Assembly (NCBI GenBank): GCA_945877855.1
Contig: CAMDWA010000004.1
Location: 1-64,000 of the forward strand
From: Thermoflexus hugenholtzii JAD2
GTDB lineage: Bacteria > Chloroflexota > Anaerolineae > J036 > Brachytrichaceae
Reading direction: 5' to 3'
Length of the DNA stretch: 64,000 nt
Shown: piece by piece, positions 49,403 through 57,404 of the stretch
How the letters are laid out: each line of letters opens with the position of its first letter
How positions within the stretch are numbered: position 1 is the first letter of the stretch
Notes under the pieces: generated by a model
Seen by the model: only the letters and a program-made list of their open reading frames with translations
Database searches by the model: none
Told to the model about the DNA's origin: nothing
Position numbers and translations under genes: made by a program

Positions 49403-52210
49403 ATGGATGCCCTCAATTCTAATAATCCTAATATTCAAGTCCAGTCACTCGGACAAAGCTTCTGGTATGACAATATTCAACGTAGTCTCATCCAGAACGG
49501 TGAATTGCGTCAGCTCATTGAAGATTATGGTGTTTTAGGCATTACCTCAAATCCAGCCATTTTTGAAAAGGCAATTGTATCGAGCAGCGATTATGATTTG
49601 GACATACTCGAATTGGCACAAAGCTGTGATGACGCAAAATGCATCTATGAGCGCTTTGCCATTGCCGATATTCAGGCTGCCGCCGATATGCTCGAACCCA
49701 TTTATGAGCAAACACAAGGGTTAGATGGTTATGTCAGCCTTGAAGTTTCGCCATTTTTGGCGCGTGATTGCAATGGCACGATTGCCGAAGCCCGTCGTTT
49801 GAATCGTGAAGTCGCCCGCAAAAATTTAATGGTGAAGGTTCCTGCAACGTCTGAATGTATCCCTGCAATCCAGCAGCTTATTGAAGATGGCATTAATATC
49901 AACGTTACCCTCATTTTTTCGTTAGATGGTTATGAGCAGGTGGCACGCGCCTTTATTGCGGGGTTGGCTGCTCGCGCCCAAAAAGGCCAATCGTTGAATG
50001 TGGCCTCTGTCGCATCATTTTTTGTCAGCCGTGTTGATGTGTTGGTAGATAAATTGCTCGACGAGAAAATTGCCCTTGCGCCTGAGCAAGAAAAAGCCCA
50101 TTTGATTACCCTTAAAGCCAAGTCTGCTATTGCTAACGCTAAATTGGCCTATGAAATTTTCACACGTATTTTTGCAGAAAAAGAATGGCAGGCATTGGCA
50201 AAACAAGGCGCTCGCCCACAACGGGTATTGTGGGCCAGCACCAGCACCAAGAACCCGACTTTGCCAGCCACTTATTATGCCGATGCACTCATCGGCCCAC
50301 AAACGGTCAATACCCTGCCGCCTGCCACATTAAAGGCTTTTCGTAGTCAGGGCACTGTGTCAACCACCCTCACCCGTGATCTGAAAGCCGCGCACAAGGT
50401 GATGAAGGATTTGGCTGCGGCGGGTATTTCGATGCAGCAAGTATGGCAAAAACTGCAAGATGACGGCGTAACTTTATTTGCCGATGCCTTTAAGTCATTA
50501 TTGGCTAGTGTTGATGGCAAACTCGCCGCCGTTGCAGTGCGTGGGCATGGCAGCAATTTGGGTGATGCCGAGGCCTATGTCGGCGAATTGGTTAAATTGA
50601 AGGCAGCGGCCAAAGTGTGGGCTAAAGATGCGACCTTTTGGAGCACTGAACCTGAGCATGTTAAATTGATTAACAACCGTTTGGGTTGGTTAAATAGCAC
50701 GACGTTTATGCGTGACCGCATCGCCGAAATTAAAAAACTGCGCGAAGATGTGATTGCGGCTCGCTACACAGATGTGATTGTGTTGGGCATGGGCGGCAGC
50801 GCCCTTGCGGCAGAAACGTTGCGCCAGCTATTTGCTGCCAAATCAACGGCTGAAAAAGCCAAATTGCGGCTACACGTGTTAGATACCACAGACCCCATTA
50901 CGGTGCGGCATTTAACCGAATCGATTGACGATTTATGCAAGACGCTTTTTATTGTCGCCAGCAAATCGGGCAGCACGATTGAAATTACCTCGTTTTACAC
51001 CCATTTTCGCAGCAAAATGGATGCATGTGCGGGCGAGGCGGCGGGTATGCACTTTGTCGCTATTACCGATGAAAACACCCCATTACAACAATTAGCCGCC
51101 GCAGAACAATTTCGGCATGTTTTTATTAACCCGGCGAATATGGGGGGCCGTTATTCAGCATTGTCCTATTTTGGGCTGGTTGCGGCGGGTTTGATGGGCC
51201 TGAATCTTGATATGTTGCTGGATCGTGCTGAGGCGATGGCACGCGCTTGTAAATATGATAGCGAAGTAAACCCGGGCTTGTGGCTGGGGGCCATAATAGG
51301 CGGGGCAGCGCTAATTGGGCGCGATAAATTGACATTTATCATGTCGCCCCAAATCGCCAGTTTTGGGTTGTGGGTGGAACAACTAATTGCCGAAAGCACC
51401 GGCAAACGTGATCGCGGTGTCGTGCCGATTATTGGCGACGAAGCCAATTTAAAGCAGGTTGATCGTTTGGGCAAAGATCGGTTGTTTGTGCATTTTAAAA
51501 TGGCGGGTGATATCACGCACGATAAATTGATTGGTGTCCTTAAAAAGGCGGGTATGCCGTTGATCGAGATTACGCTGGCAGATTTGTTTGATATTGGGGC
51601 CGAGTTCTTCCGCTGGCAATTCGCTACCGCCGTTGCAGGGGCGGTATTGGGGGTTAATCCATTCGATGAACCGAATGTGGCTGAGAGCAAGATCAACACC
51701 AAGCGTTTGTTGGGTGAATATGAGCGGACCGGCCAATTTATGATTGAGGCTAGCAGTCGTAGCCCGAATGGTCAATTAAACAAATTTTTGCGCAGCGCCA
51801 AGGCGGGTGATTACGTCTCGGTGCAGGCTTATCTGCCTTATTTGCCCCAAGTTGATGATTTGTTGCAAAAACTGCGTGTGAGCATTGGCACACGTTATGG
51901 CGCACCGGTGACGGTTGGCTATGGCCCGCGTTTTTTGCATAGCACTGGTCAATTACACAAGGGTGGGGCCAATAATATTGTGGTGCTGCAACTCACCTAT
52001 GATGCCGATCAAGACATGGGTATTCCGGGCGAGCCATATACTTTTGGCACGCTCATGCGGGCGCAAGCCTTGGGTGATTACGAGGCACATCGCGCTCATT
52101 TTCATCGCGTGATGCGTTTGCATCTGGGCAAAGACCCTGCCGCAGCCCTCAAAAAATTGGTTAAATCGGCCAAAGGTCAAGTTCGTAAGCCCGTTACTAA
52201 GAAGGTGTGA
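49403..52210 (+). CDS. Bifunctional transaldolase / glucose-6-phosphate isomerase
   Basis: A 935-residue fusion joining two reactions at fructose-6-phosphate. Residues 1-370 are transaldolase (Schiff-base Lys in NLMVKVPATSE, about residue 145; early GITSNPAIFEKAI; KNPTLPATYYADALIG). Residues about 400-930 are a glucose-6-phosphate isomerase of the SIS type (VLGMGGSALAAETL, VASKSGSTIEI, NMGGRYSALS, a catalytic His/Glu region FLHSTGQLHKGG). Fusions of this kind are known in several bacterial groups. It links glycolysis, the pentose phosphate pathway and the glucose released by the hydrolases in this window. GTG 49400 is a possible alternative start. Confidence 0.96.
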   Translation: MDALNSNNPNIQVQSLGQSFWYDNIQRSLIQNGELRQLIEDYGVLGITSNPAIFEKAIVSSSDYDLDILELAQSCDDAKCIYERFAIADIQAAADMLEPIYEQTQGLDGYVSLEVSPFLARDCNGTIAEARRLNREVARKNLMVKVPATSECIPAIQQLIEDGININVTLIFSLDGYEQVARAFIAGLAARAQKGQSLNVASVASFFVSRVDVLVDKLLDEKIALAPEQEKAHLITLKAKSAIANAKLAYEIFTRIFAEKEWQALAKQGARPQRVLWASTSTKNPTLPATYYADALIGPQTVNTLPPATLKAFRSQGTVSTTLTRDLKAAHKVMKDLAAAGISMQQVWQKLQDDGVTLFADAFKSLLASVDGKLAAVAVRGHGSNLGDAEAYVGELVKLKAAAKVWAKDATFWSTEPEHVKLINNRLGWLNSTTFMRDRIAEIKKLREDVIAARYTDVIVLGMGGSALAAETLRQLFAAKSTAEKAKLRLHVLDTTDPITVRHLTESIDDLCKTLFIVASKSGSTIEITSFYTHFRSKMDACAGEAAGMHFVAITDENTPLQQLAAAEQFRHVFINPANMGGRYSALSYFGLVAAGLMGLNLDMLLDRAEAMARACKYDSEVNPGLWLGAIIGGAALIGRDKLTFIMSPQIASFGLWVEQLIAESTGKRDRGVVPIIGDEANLKQVDRLGKDRLFVHFKMAGDITHDKLIGVLKKAGMPLIEITLADLFDIGAEFFRWQFATAVAGAVLGVNPFDEPNVAESKINTKRLLGEYERTGQFMIEASSRSPNGQLNKFLRSAKAGDYVSVQAYLPYLPQVDDLLQKLRVSIGTRYGAPVTVGYGPRFLHSTGQLHKGGANNIVVLQLTYDADQDMGIPGEPYTFGTLMRAQALGDYEAHRAHFHRVMRLHLGKDPAAALKKLVKSAKGQVRKPVTKKV

Positions 52211-52216
52211 TTATTG

Positions 52217-52271
52217 GCCAATTTCACCATCTCCCCGAAAGCGTCGCTTTCGGGGAGATGGTGAAATTGGC
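52217..52271. repeat. Perfect 26-bp hairpin, TTTCACGAT family, copy 3
   Basis: Arms 52217-52242 and 52246-52271 are exact reverse complements around GTC, 6 nt after the tal-pgi stop. Shares ATTTCAC-AT-CTCCC with the copies at 33726 and 35486, but its apex differs. Confidence 0.85.
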
Positions 52272-52290
52272 GAAACCTTTTATCCCTAAA

Positions 52291-52316
52291 ATTGGGCGCG
52301 TCACAACGCGCCCAAT
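52291..52316. terminator. 11-bp GC-rich hairpin between tal-pgi and cmk
   Basis: ATTGGGCGCGT, loop CACA, ACGCGCCCAAT; it lies 2 nt beyond the cmk stop. Could end both convergent transcripts, though no long U-run follows. Confidence 0.6.
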
Positions 52317-52318
52317 GC

Positions 52319-52996
52319 TCATTCTGCAATATAACTTGCGATGATGCCATACATTTTTGCAATAGCTTGGGGTTGTTGCAAATGGGTTGTGTTAATGATG
52401 ATTGCATCGTCGGCTGGGCGTAGCGGTGAGGTGGCACGTGATGAATCGGTATGATCACGTTGGCGCATGGCGGCTAGCACGTCTTCATAATGGCTGTTTT
52501 GCCCACGTTTTAGTGCTTCATAATGTCGGCGTTGTGCCCGTGCCTCAACTGAGGCAGTTAAATAAATTTTGATGGGCGCATTGGGCAGCACGACAGTGCC
52601 GATATCGCGCCCAGCCATAATAATATTGCCTTTCTCGCCAATTCGCCGTTGTTGCGCAACCATCAATTCACGCACTTTGGCATAAGCTGAAATTTGTGAG
52701 ACACCAGCGTCTACTTTAGCTTGACGAATTTGCCACGTCACATCTTGCCCATCCAAAACCACATCGGCTTGTCGCCCATCATCGATGCTGGCTGGCCCAA
52801 CTTCAATATTAATTTTTTCGGCCAATTGGGTGCACGCTGCTTCATCTGCCAAATCAATGCCAGATTGAATGGCGGCTAAGGTGGCCGCCCGATACATGAT
52901 GCCAGTATCAAAATATAAATAGCCTAATTTTTTAGCGACTTCAGCCGCCACCGAGCTTTTACCTGACGCGGCAGGTCCATCAACTGCAATTTGCAT
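52319..52996 (-). CDS. cmk: Cytidylate kinase
   Basis: A 225-residue nucleoside monophosphate kinase phosphorylating CMP and dCMP. P-loop DGPAASGKSS at residues 6-15; the CMP-binding stretch FDTGIMYRAAT; the family block IIMAGRDIGTVVLPNAPIKIYLTAS-like region (GRDIGTVV visible) and the LID region near RRHYE. It complements pyrG in CTP/dCTP supply. A TAATAT box 9 nt before the ATG with no Shine-Dalgarno fits a leaderless transcript. Confidence 0.96.
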   Translation of the reverse strand: MQIAVDGPAASGKSSVAAEVAKKLGYLYFDTGIMYRAATLAAIQSGIDLADEAACTQLAEKINIEVGPASIDDGRQADVVLDGQDVTWQIRQAKVDAGVSQISAYAKVRELMVAQQRRIGEKGNIIMAGRDIGTVVLPNAPIKIYLTASVEARAQRRHYEALKRGQNSHYEDVLAAMRQRDHTDSSRATSPLRPADDAIIINTTHLQQPQAIAKMYGIIASYIAE

Positions 52997-53005
52997 AGGG
53001 CGGTG

Positions 53006-53011
53006 ATATTA
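53006..53011 (-). promoter_or_regulatory. -10 box of cmk
   Basis: TAATAT on the minus strand ends 9 nt before ATG 52996; no ribosome-binding site between. Confidence 0.45.
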
Positions 53012-53033
53012 CCAGAAGTTGTGAGGTAGCTTT

Positions 53034-53143
53034 GAGCCGTGAGCTTTGAGCCTTGAGCCTTGACACACGAGTCACGAGTCATAGTCATGTAGTATGAGCC
53101 GAAAGCTCAAAGCTCAAGGCTCATGGCTCATAGATCATGGCTC
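53034..53143. repeat. Facing GAGCCTT / AAAGCTC heptamer arrays
   Basis: GAGCCGT, GAGCTTT, GAGCCTT x2, GACACAC, GAGTCAC, GAGTCAT run unbroken from 53034 to 53082 and face AAAGCTC x2, AAGGCTC, ATGGCTC, ATAGATC, ATGGCTC at 53102-53143. The arrays are reverse complements around a 19-nt centre, between cmk and the SIS-domain gene. Confidence 0.88.
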
Positions 53144-53148
53144 CCAAC

Positions 53149-54210
53149 CTACTGCGTCACCGTCACTTTACTTACGCCGCGAGAGACATCGGGATTATAG
53201 CCTTTGAGCAAAGACAAATGTAGCGCAAACAGTTGCCCCGCGATGATGAAGGCGATATTGCTGGTGAGGGCGCTGGCATCAATAACACAATGTGCTTCGG
53301 CGGCTTGGCTGGCTTCGCGGGTAGCGATAACCAGTGGCTGTGCGCCGCGTTCACGGGCTTTGCGCAATAATTCGACTGTGGTTTCGAGCGTGGCATCGTG
53401 ATTGAGCAGTACGATCATGGCATAGCCGGGCTGCACCAGCGCCAATGGCCCGTGCATAAAATCTGCTGCCGAATAAGCCTCGGCGGTAATGAAGGTGGTC
53501 TCCTTGAGCTTAAGCGCCATCTCTTGGGCGGCGCTATAACAATAGCCGCGCCCAATCACTGCCGCCCGTTCCGCAAAGCGCCATTCACGCGCATATTGGG
53601 CAAGGCTAGCCTCAAGTGCCAATGCGCTGCTGGCTTCATCGGCGATCTCAGCGGTCTTTAGCACCGCCGAGGTTTTATTGGCAGACGTCAAGGCATTGGT
53701 CAACATGGCATAAGTCATGCATTGGCCTGTGACGGTTTTGGTGGCCGCTAGTGCTTTTTCTAGCCCGGCATTTAGCAATACATTATGCTCAGCGGCTTGG
53801 GTTAAGGGGGAGTCGGGCGTATTGGTAACGCCAAGTGTGATTGCGCCTTGGGTGCGGGCGGTCTCAACCACTTTGACGATATCGAGCGAATGCCCACTTT
53901 GTGACACCCCCACCACCAAGGCTTGCGATAGGCGGGGTGGTGTTTTATACAGCGTATAAAGCGATGGTGCGGCCAAGGCAACGGGCAAGCCAGCCATACT
54001 TTCGAGCAGATATTTGCCATAAACAGAGGCGTTATCACTGCTGCCACGCGCTGCCAATACCGCGTAACTGCAAGGTTGGCGTTGCACATGTGCGGCTACA
54101 TCCGCAATGACAGGCTGAACCGAGGCATGTAGTTGTGTCAGCACTTTAGGTTGTTCAAAAATTTCGGCACGCATGAGGTGTCCGCGGGTGTCGGGAGTGG
54201 ATGATGACAT
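53149..54210 (-). CDS. SIS-domain aminosugar isomerase/deaminase-like protein
   Basis: A 353-residue protein with two sugar-isomerase (SIS) domains like the isomerase half of GlmS and AgaS/NagB-II enzymes, without the glutaminase domain. Visible are LAARGSSDNASVYGKYLLE, GVSQSGHSLDIVK, the AATKTVTGQ block, and the C-terminal GYNPDVSRGVSKVTVTQ tail typical of GlmS-like proteins (KSVTVE end). It follows nagA by 16 nt, so it most likely converts glucosamine-6-phosphate to fructose-6-phosphate and ammonia, the step after deacetylation. No classical nagB is seen. Confidence 0.88.
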   Translation of the reverse strand: MSSSTPDTRGHLMRAEIFEQPKVLTQLHASVQPVIADVAAHVQRQPCSYAVLAARGSSDNASVYGKYLLESMAGLPVALAAPSLYTLYKTPPRLSQALVVGVSQSGHSLDIVKVVETARTQGAITLGVTNTPDSPLTQAAEHNVLLNAGLEKALAATKTVTGQCMTYAMLTNALTSANKTSAVLKTAEIADEASSALALEASLAQYAREWRFAERAAVIGRGYCYSAAQEMALKLKETTFITAEAYSAADFMHGPLALVQPGYAMIVLLNHDATLETTVELLRKARERGAQPLVIATREASQAAEAHCVIDASALTSNIAFIIAGQLFALHLSLLKGYNPDVSRGVSKVTVTQ

Positions 54211-54226
54211 GGTTATAGTTGCTGTT

Positions 54227-55513
54227 TTACTTTAAGATGTCGTTAAGTCTTGAAGATCGTGCTTTATCAAGATCAAGGTCAATTTGCTTTTGCTGTTGAT
54301 GCCATTGTTGAAAACCATCAAAATCTAAGTTTTCTTGTTTTATAGAAAAGATGTTACCTTGGGTGAAAGTGTGCTTGACACATAATCTGTCATCAAGAAT
54401 AACCAAATCGGCATCATAACCAAGTGCGATTTTGCCTTTGCAATGCCCCATACCGATAGATGCCGCGGGGGTATGCGAACACATTAACGCGGCTTCGGGC
54501 AAAGTGCAGCCGGTGGTGTGAATAATATTGCGTAGTGCTACATCCATTGTTAGCAGCGAACCAGCCAAGGCTCCGTTGGGCATACGCGCTACTTGATCTT
54601 TAACGATGACGGTTTGATCAACCATGCGATATTCACCATCGCCCAAACCAGTGGCACGAATGGCATCGCTGATAACGGCGAGCTTGGTCGCGCCTTTGCA
54701 TTGATAGAGCGCCCGCATCGCCGCTGGATGCACATGAATGCCATCGGCGATCAATTGGGCATACACGGGCGTATCCATCACCGCGCCTACTAGCCCCGGC
54801 TCACGATGATGTAGTCCGCGCATGGCATTGAAGGTATGGGTGCTTTGATTTGCCCCACGTGCAAAAAATGTGAGGGCTTGATCGTAGGTGCAGTCGGTAT
54901 GCCCAAGCGCAACGGCTGCGCCATGGGCTAGGGCATAATCGAGCAGGGCTAGGTTTTCGGGGGCAGCTTCGGGGGCCATTGTTATCAATTTAACAATGCC
55001 GCTGGCAAACCAATTTTCATATTCGGCTGGGTTAGCAGGGCGTACAAAGGTTGCATCTTGAGCACCGCGCCATTTTGTATTAATGTAGGGGCCTTCGAGA
55101 TGCACCCCAAGCAATTTTGCACCGTTTAGGCTGCCGTCCGTTTGAACTTTTTGCGCAACATTGAGCACCGTGTCAATATCGTTTTGGTTGGCGGTGACGG
55201 TAGTAGCCAGCCAACCCGTCACCCCATGCGCGGCAAAAAACGCGCTCATGGTGGCAAACGCCGCAGGCGTGGCATCCATTGTATCGGCCCCATTGCCGCC
55301 ATGCACATGGGTATCGACAAAACCCGGCATGACGATGTCGTGGGTGGCATCGATGATGTTTGCGCCTTGGGGCGGGTCGATGTGGGCTGCGATCTCGACA
55401 ATTTTGCCATTGTGCAGCAATAGACACATGTCGCGTTCAATGCGATCTGGCAGCACCAGTTGGGCGCATTTTAATAAGCTGGTTGTGTTTGCCGTATTTT
55501 GTAGATTAGACAT
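54227..55513 (-). CDS. nagA: N-acetylglucosamine-6-phosphate deacetylase
   Basis: A 428-residue amidohydrolase removing acetate from GlcNAc-6-phosphate. The metal-site motif FVDTHVHGGNG, the Glu in HLEGPYI, His in ALGHTDCT, THTFNAM and the catalytic Asp in ISDAIRATG are all present, as are the substrate-binding HHREPGL residues. It follows two ABC permease genes by 16 nt in the GlcNAc operon and feeds the SIS-domain enzyme downstream. A kinase for GlcNAc is not in the window. Confidence 0.95.
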   Translation of the reverse strand: MSNLQNTANTTSLLKCAQLVLPDRIERDMCLLLHNGKIVEIAAHIDPPQGANIIDATHDIVMPGFVDTHVHGGNGADTMDATPAAFATMSAFFAAHGVTGWLATTVTANQNDIDTVLNVAQKVQTDGSLNGAKLLGVHLEGPYINTKWRGAQDATFVRPANPAEYENWFASGIVKLITMAPEAAPENLALLDYALAHGAAVALGHTDCTYDQALTFFARGANQSTHTFNAMRGLHHREPGLVGAVMDTPVYAQLIADGIHVHPAAMRALYQCKGATKLAVISDAIRATGLGDGEYRMVDQTVIVKDQVARMPNGALAGSLLTMDVALRNIIHTTGCTLPEAALMCSHTPAASIGMGHCKGKIALGYDADLVILDDRLCVKHTFTQGNIFSIKQENLDFDGFQQWHQQQKQIDLDLDKARSSRLNDILK

Positions 55514-55529
55514 TCTGTGTTACTCGGGC

Positions 55530-56402
55530 TTAGCCCTTAACCGCGCCGACGGTGAGACCGGCTTCGATGCGATCTTGGAAGATGATGTAGATGAGCAACG
55601 CTGGGATGGTGACGATGACGACGGCAGCGAACATACCGCTTAGGTCGCTCTCGTAGCCTTGTTTGGCTTGTAAGAAATAAAGCCCTTGCGAAAGCAAATA
55701 ACGTGATTGGCCTTCTGGCAAGCCTTCATTGGTCATCAACACGGTCGGCAAAATAAATTGATTCCATTGACCCAAAAAGTTAAAAATGCCTGCCGAGATG
55801 AGGCCGGGTTTGGCGAGTGGCAACATGACATCGAAGAAAATTTGGAAATGGCTGGCGCCATCAATGGTGGCGGCTTCGCTCAATTCTTTAGGCAAGGTTT
55901 TGAAAAAACCAACCAAGAAGAAGATGGTAAAGGGTAACGAAAAGGCCACATAAACCAAGCTGAGGCCAAAATAGGTGTTGCGCAACCCTAAATAATCGGT
56001 GACAAAATAAAGTGGCACCAAGGCCAAAAACATCGGGAACATCATGCCAGACAAAAATAGGTAGAAAATAACCGACTTGCCACGAAAACTGTAGCGTGCC
56101 AGCACATAAGCCACCATTGCCGATAACAACAGGGTTAAAAATAGGGACGGTAACATGACGGCGAAGGTGTTAAACATGAATTGTCCCAACTGCGCTTTAA
56201 CCCAAGCACGGCTAAAGTTGTCCCATAATAATTGCGCAGGCAAGCCCCACGGGCTGAAGAAGATCTCTTGGTCGCTTTTTAGCGAACTCATGAGCGCCCA
56301 CAACATTGGCATTACCACAGTGACAGACCAAAAGAGCAAAACGATGTAAATGATAACTTTTGCAAAGGAAAAGCCTTTGCTGAACATGGTTGGTTGGCTC
56401 AT
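55530..56402 (-). CDS. ABC transporter permease, GlcNAc/chitobiose operon (MalG type)
   Basis: A 290-residue inner-membrane permease with about six helices. The ATPase-coupling loop is SEAATIDGASHFQIFFDVMLPL. It lies between the MalF-type permease (23 nt upstream) and nagA, and pairs with the NgcE-like binding protein; by position it corresponds to NgcG. The ATPase is absent and must be shared. Confidence 0.9.
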   Translation of the reverse strand: MSQPTMFSKGFSFAKVIIYIVLLFWSVTVVMPMLWALMSSLKSDQEIFFSPWGLPAQLLWDNFSRAWVKAQLGQFMFNTFAVMLPSLFLTLLLSAMVAYVLARYSFRGKSVIFYLFLSGMMFPMFLALVPLYFVTDYLGLRNTYFGLSLVYVAFSLPFTIFFLVGFFKTLPKELSEAATIDGASHFQIFFDVMLPLAKPGLISAGIFNFLGQWNQFILPTVLMTNEGLPEGQSRYLLSQGLYFLQAKQGYESDLSGMFAAVVIVTIPALLIYIIFQDRIEAGLTVGAVKG

Positions 56403-56425
56403 AATGTTTGATTAAGGCAAAAAAG

Positions 56426-57316
56426 TTAATATTCGAGCACTTCTTTGCGGGTGCTGGTTAGGGTAAAAAATGAAAGCCCAAGGATGATAAACATCATCAC
56501 GACCGCCATAGCGATGCCATAGCTAAAATCACCATTTTCAAACGCTGTTTCGTAAATATAGGTCGATAACACATCGGCGGCGCGGCTGGTGGCGGCAATG
56601 CGCCCAGAGGTGATGACCATGACCATCGCATACAAATCCATTGCTGCAATGGCGATAAAGACGAGGCCGGTGCGCACAGTCTCCCACAAGAGCGGGATGG
56701 TGACTTGGAAGAAAACCACTGGCAACGAAGCCCCGTCCAGTTTGGCGGCTTCATAATATTCAGTCGGAATTCCCATCATGCCAGCAATGAATAACACCAT
56801 GTAAAAACCAATCGATTGCCACACGACAACGACCAAAATGCACCAAAAAATAGTAGCTGAATCGCCAAGCCAAGGGAATGATTCCCATGCCTTAATGCCT
56901 AAAAGCTTAATAATGCCATTTAAAACACCAAATTGAGGATTATAAATAAAGCTCCACAACACGGCAATGATCACAACAGACATCACTTGTGGGAAGAAGA
57001 ACGCGATGCGAAAGAAGCGTGAACCGCGCACCCCTTGGGTAAACCAAAATGCAAACACCAGTGCAATGCTGATAGTAACAATGGGCAAAAGCACGACAGC
57101 AATAGCGTTGTGGCTTAAGGCATTCCAAAAATTTTCGTCATCCCACAATTTGATGAAGTTATTGATGCCGTTAAAGCGAATATTGGCTGAAAGCCCTTTC
57201 CAGCGTGTAAATGCAAATATCATTGACCCAAGATAAGGGACGATCACAAATACGAGATAAAGCAGCACAGGTGCGACTAAAAATGAGAGGATAAAGGTGT
57301 TCTTTCCCTGTTTCAT
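56426..57316 (-). CDS. ABC transporter permease, GlcNAc/chitobiose operon (MalF type)
   Basis: A 296-residue membrane protein with six helices, beginning FILSFLVAPVLLYLVFVIVP. The coupling loop reads YEAAKLDGASLPVVFFQVTIPLL. By position it corresponds to NgcF. A Rho-independent terminator stands just upstream (57337-57365), so it is likely expressed at a lower level than the binding protein. Confidence 0.9.
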   Translation of the reverse strand: MKQGKNTFILSFLVAPVLLYLVFVIVPYLGSMIFAFTRWKGLSANIRFNGINNFIKLWDDENFWNALSHNAIAVVLLPIVTISIALVFAFWFTQGVRGSRFFRIAFFFPQVMSVVIIAVLWSFIYNPQFGVLNGIIKLLGIKAWESFPWLGDSATIFWCILVVVVWQSIGFYMVLFIAGMMGIPTEYYEAAKLDGASLPVVFFQVTIPLLWETVRTGLVFIAIAAMDLYAMVMVITSGRIAATSRAADVLSTYIYETAFENGDFSYGIAMAVVMMFIILGLSFFTLTSTRKEVLEY

Positions 57317-57336
57317 GGCAAAAATAGATTAAAAAA

Positions 57337-57365
57337 GACGAGGCGGACAAAACCCGCCTCGTCTC
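57337..57365 (-). terminator. Attenuating terminator between binding-protein and permease genes
   Basis: AGACGAGGCGG and CCGCCTCGTCT pair exactly (11 bp) around 7 nt. On the minus strand the stem is followed by TTTTTT, a textbook Rho-independent signal located inside the operon. Confidence 0.85.
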
Positions 57366-57404
57366 ACGTTGCATAACGTATCAGAAATTTGACTAGGGTT
57401 TAGT

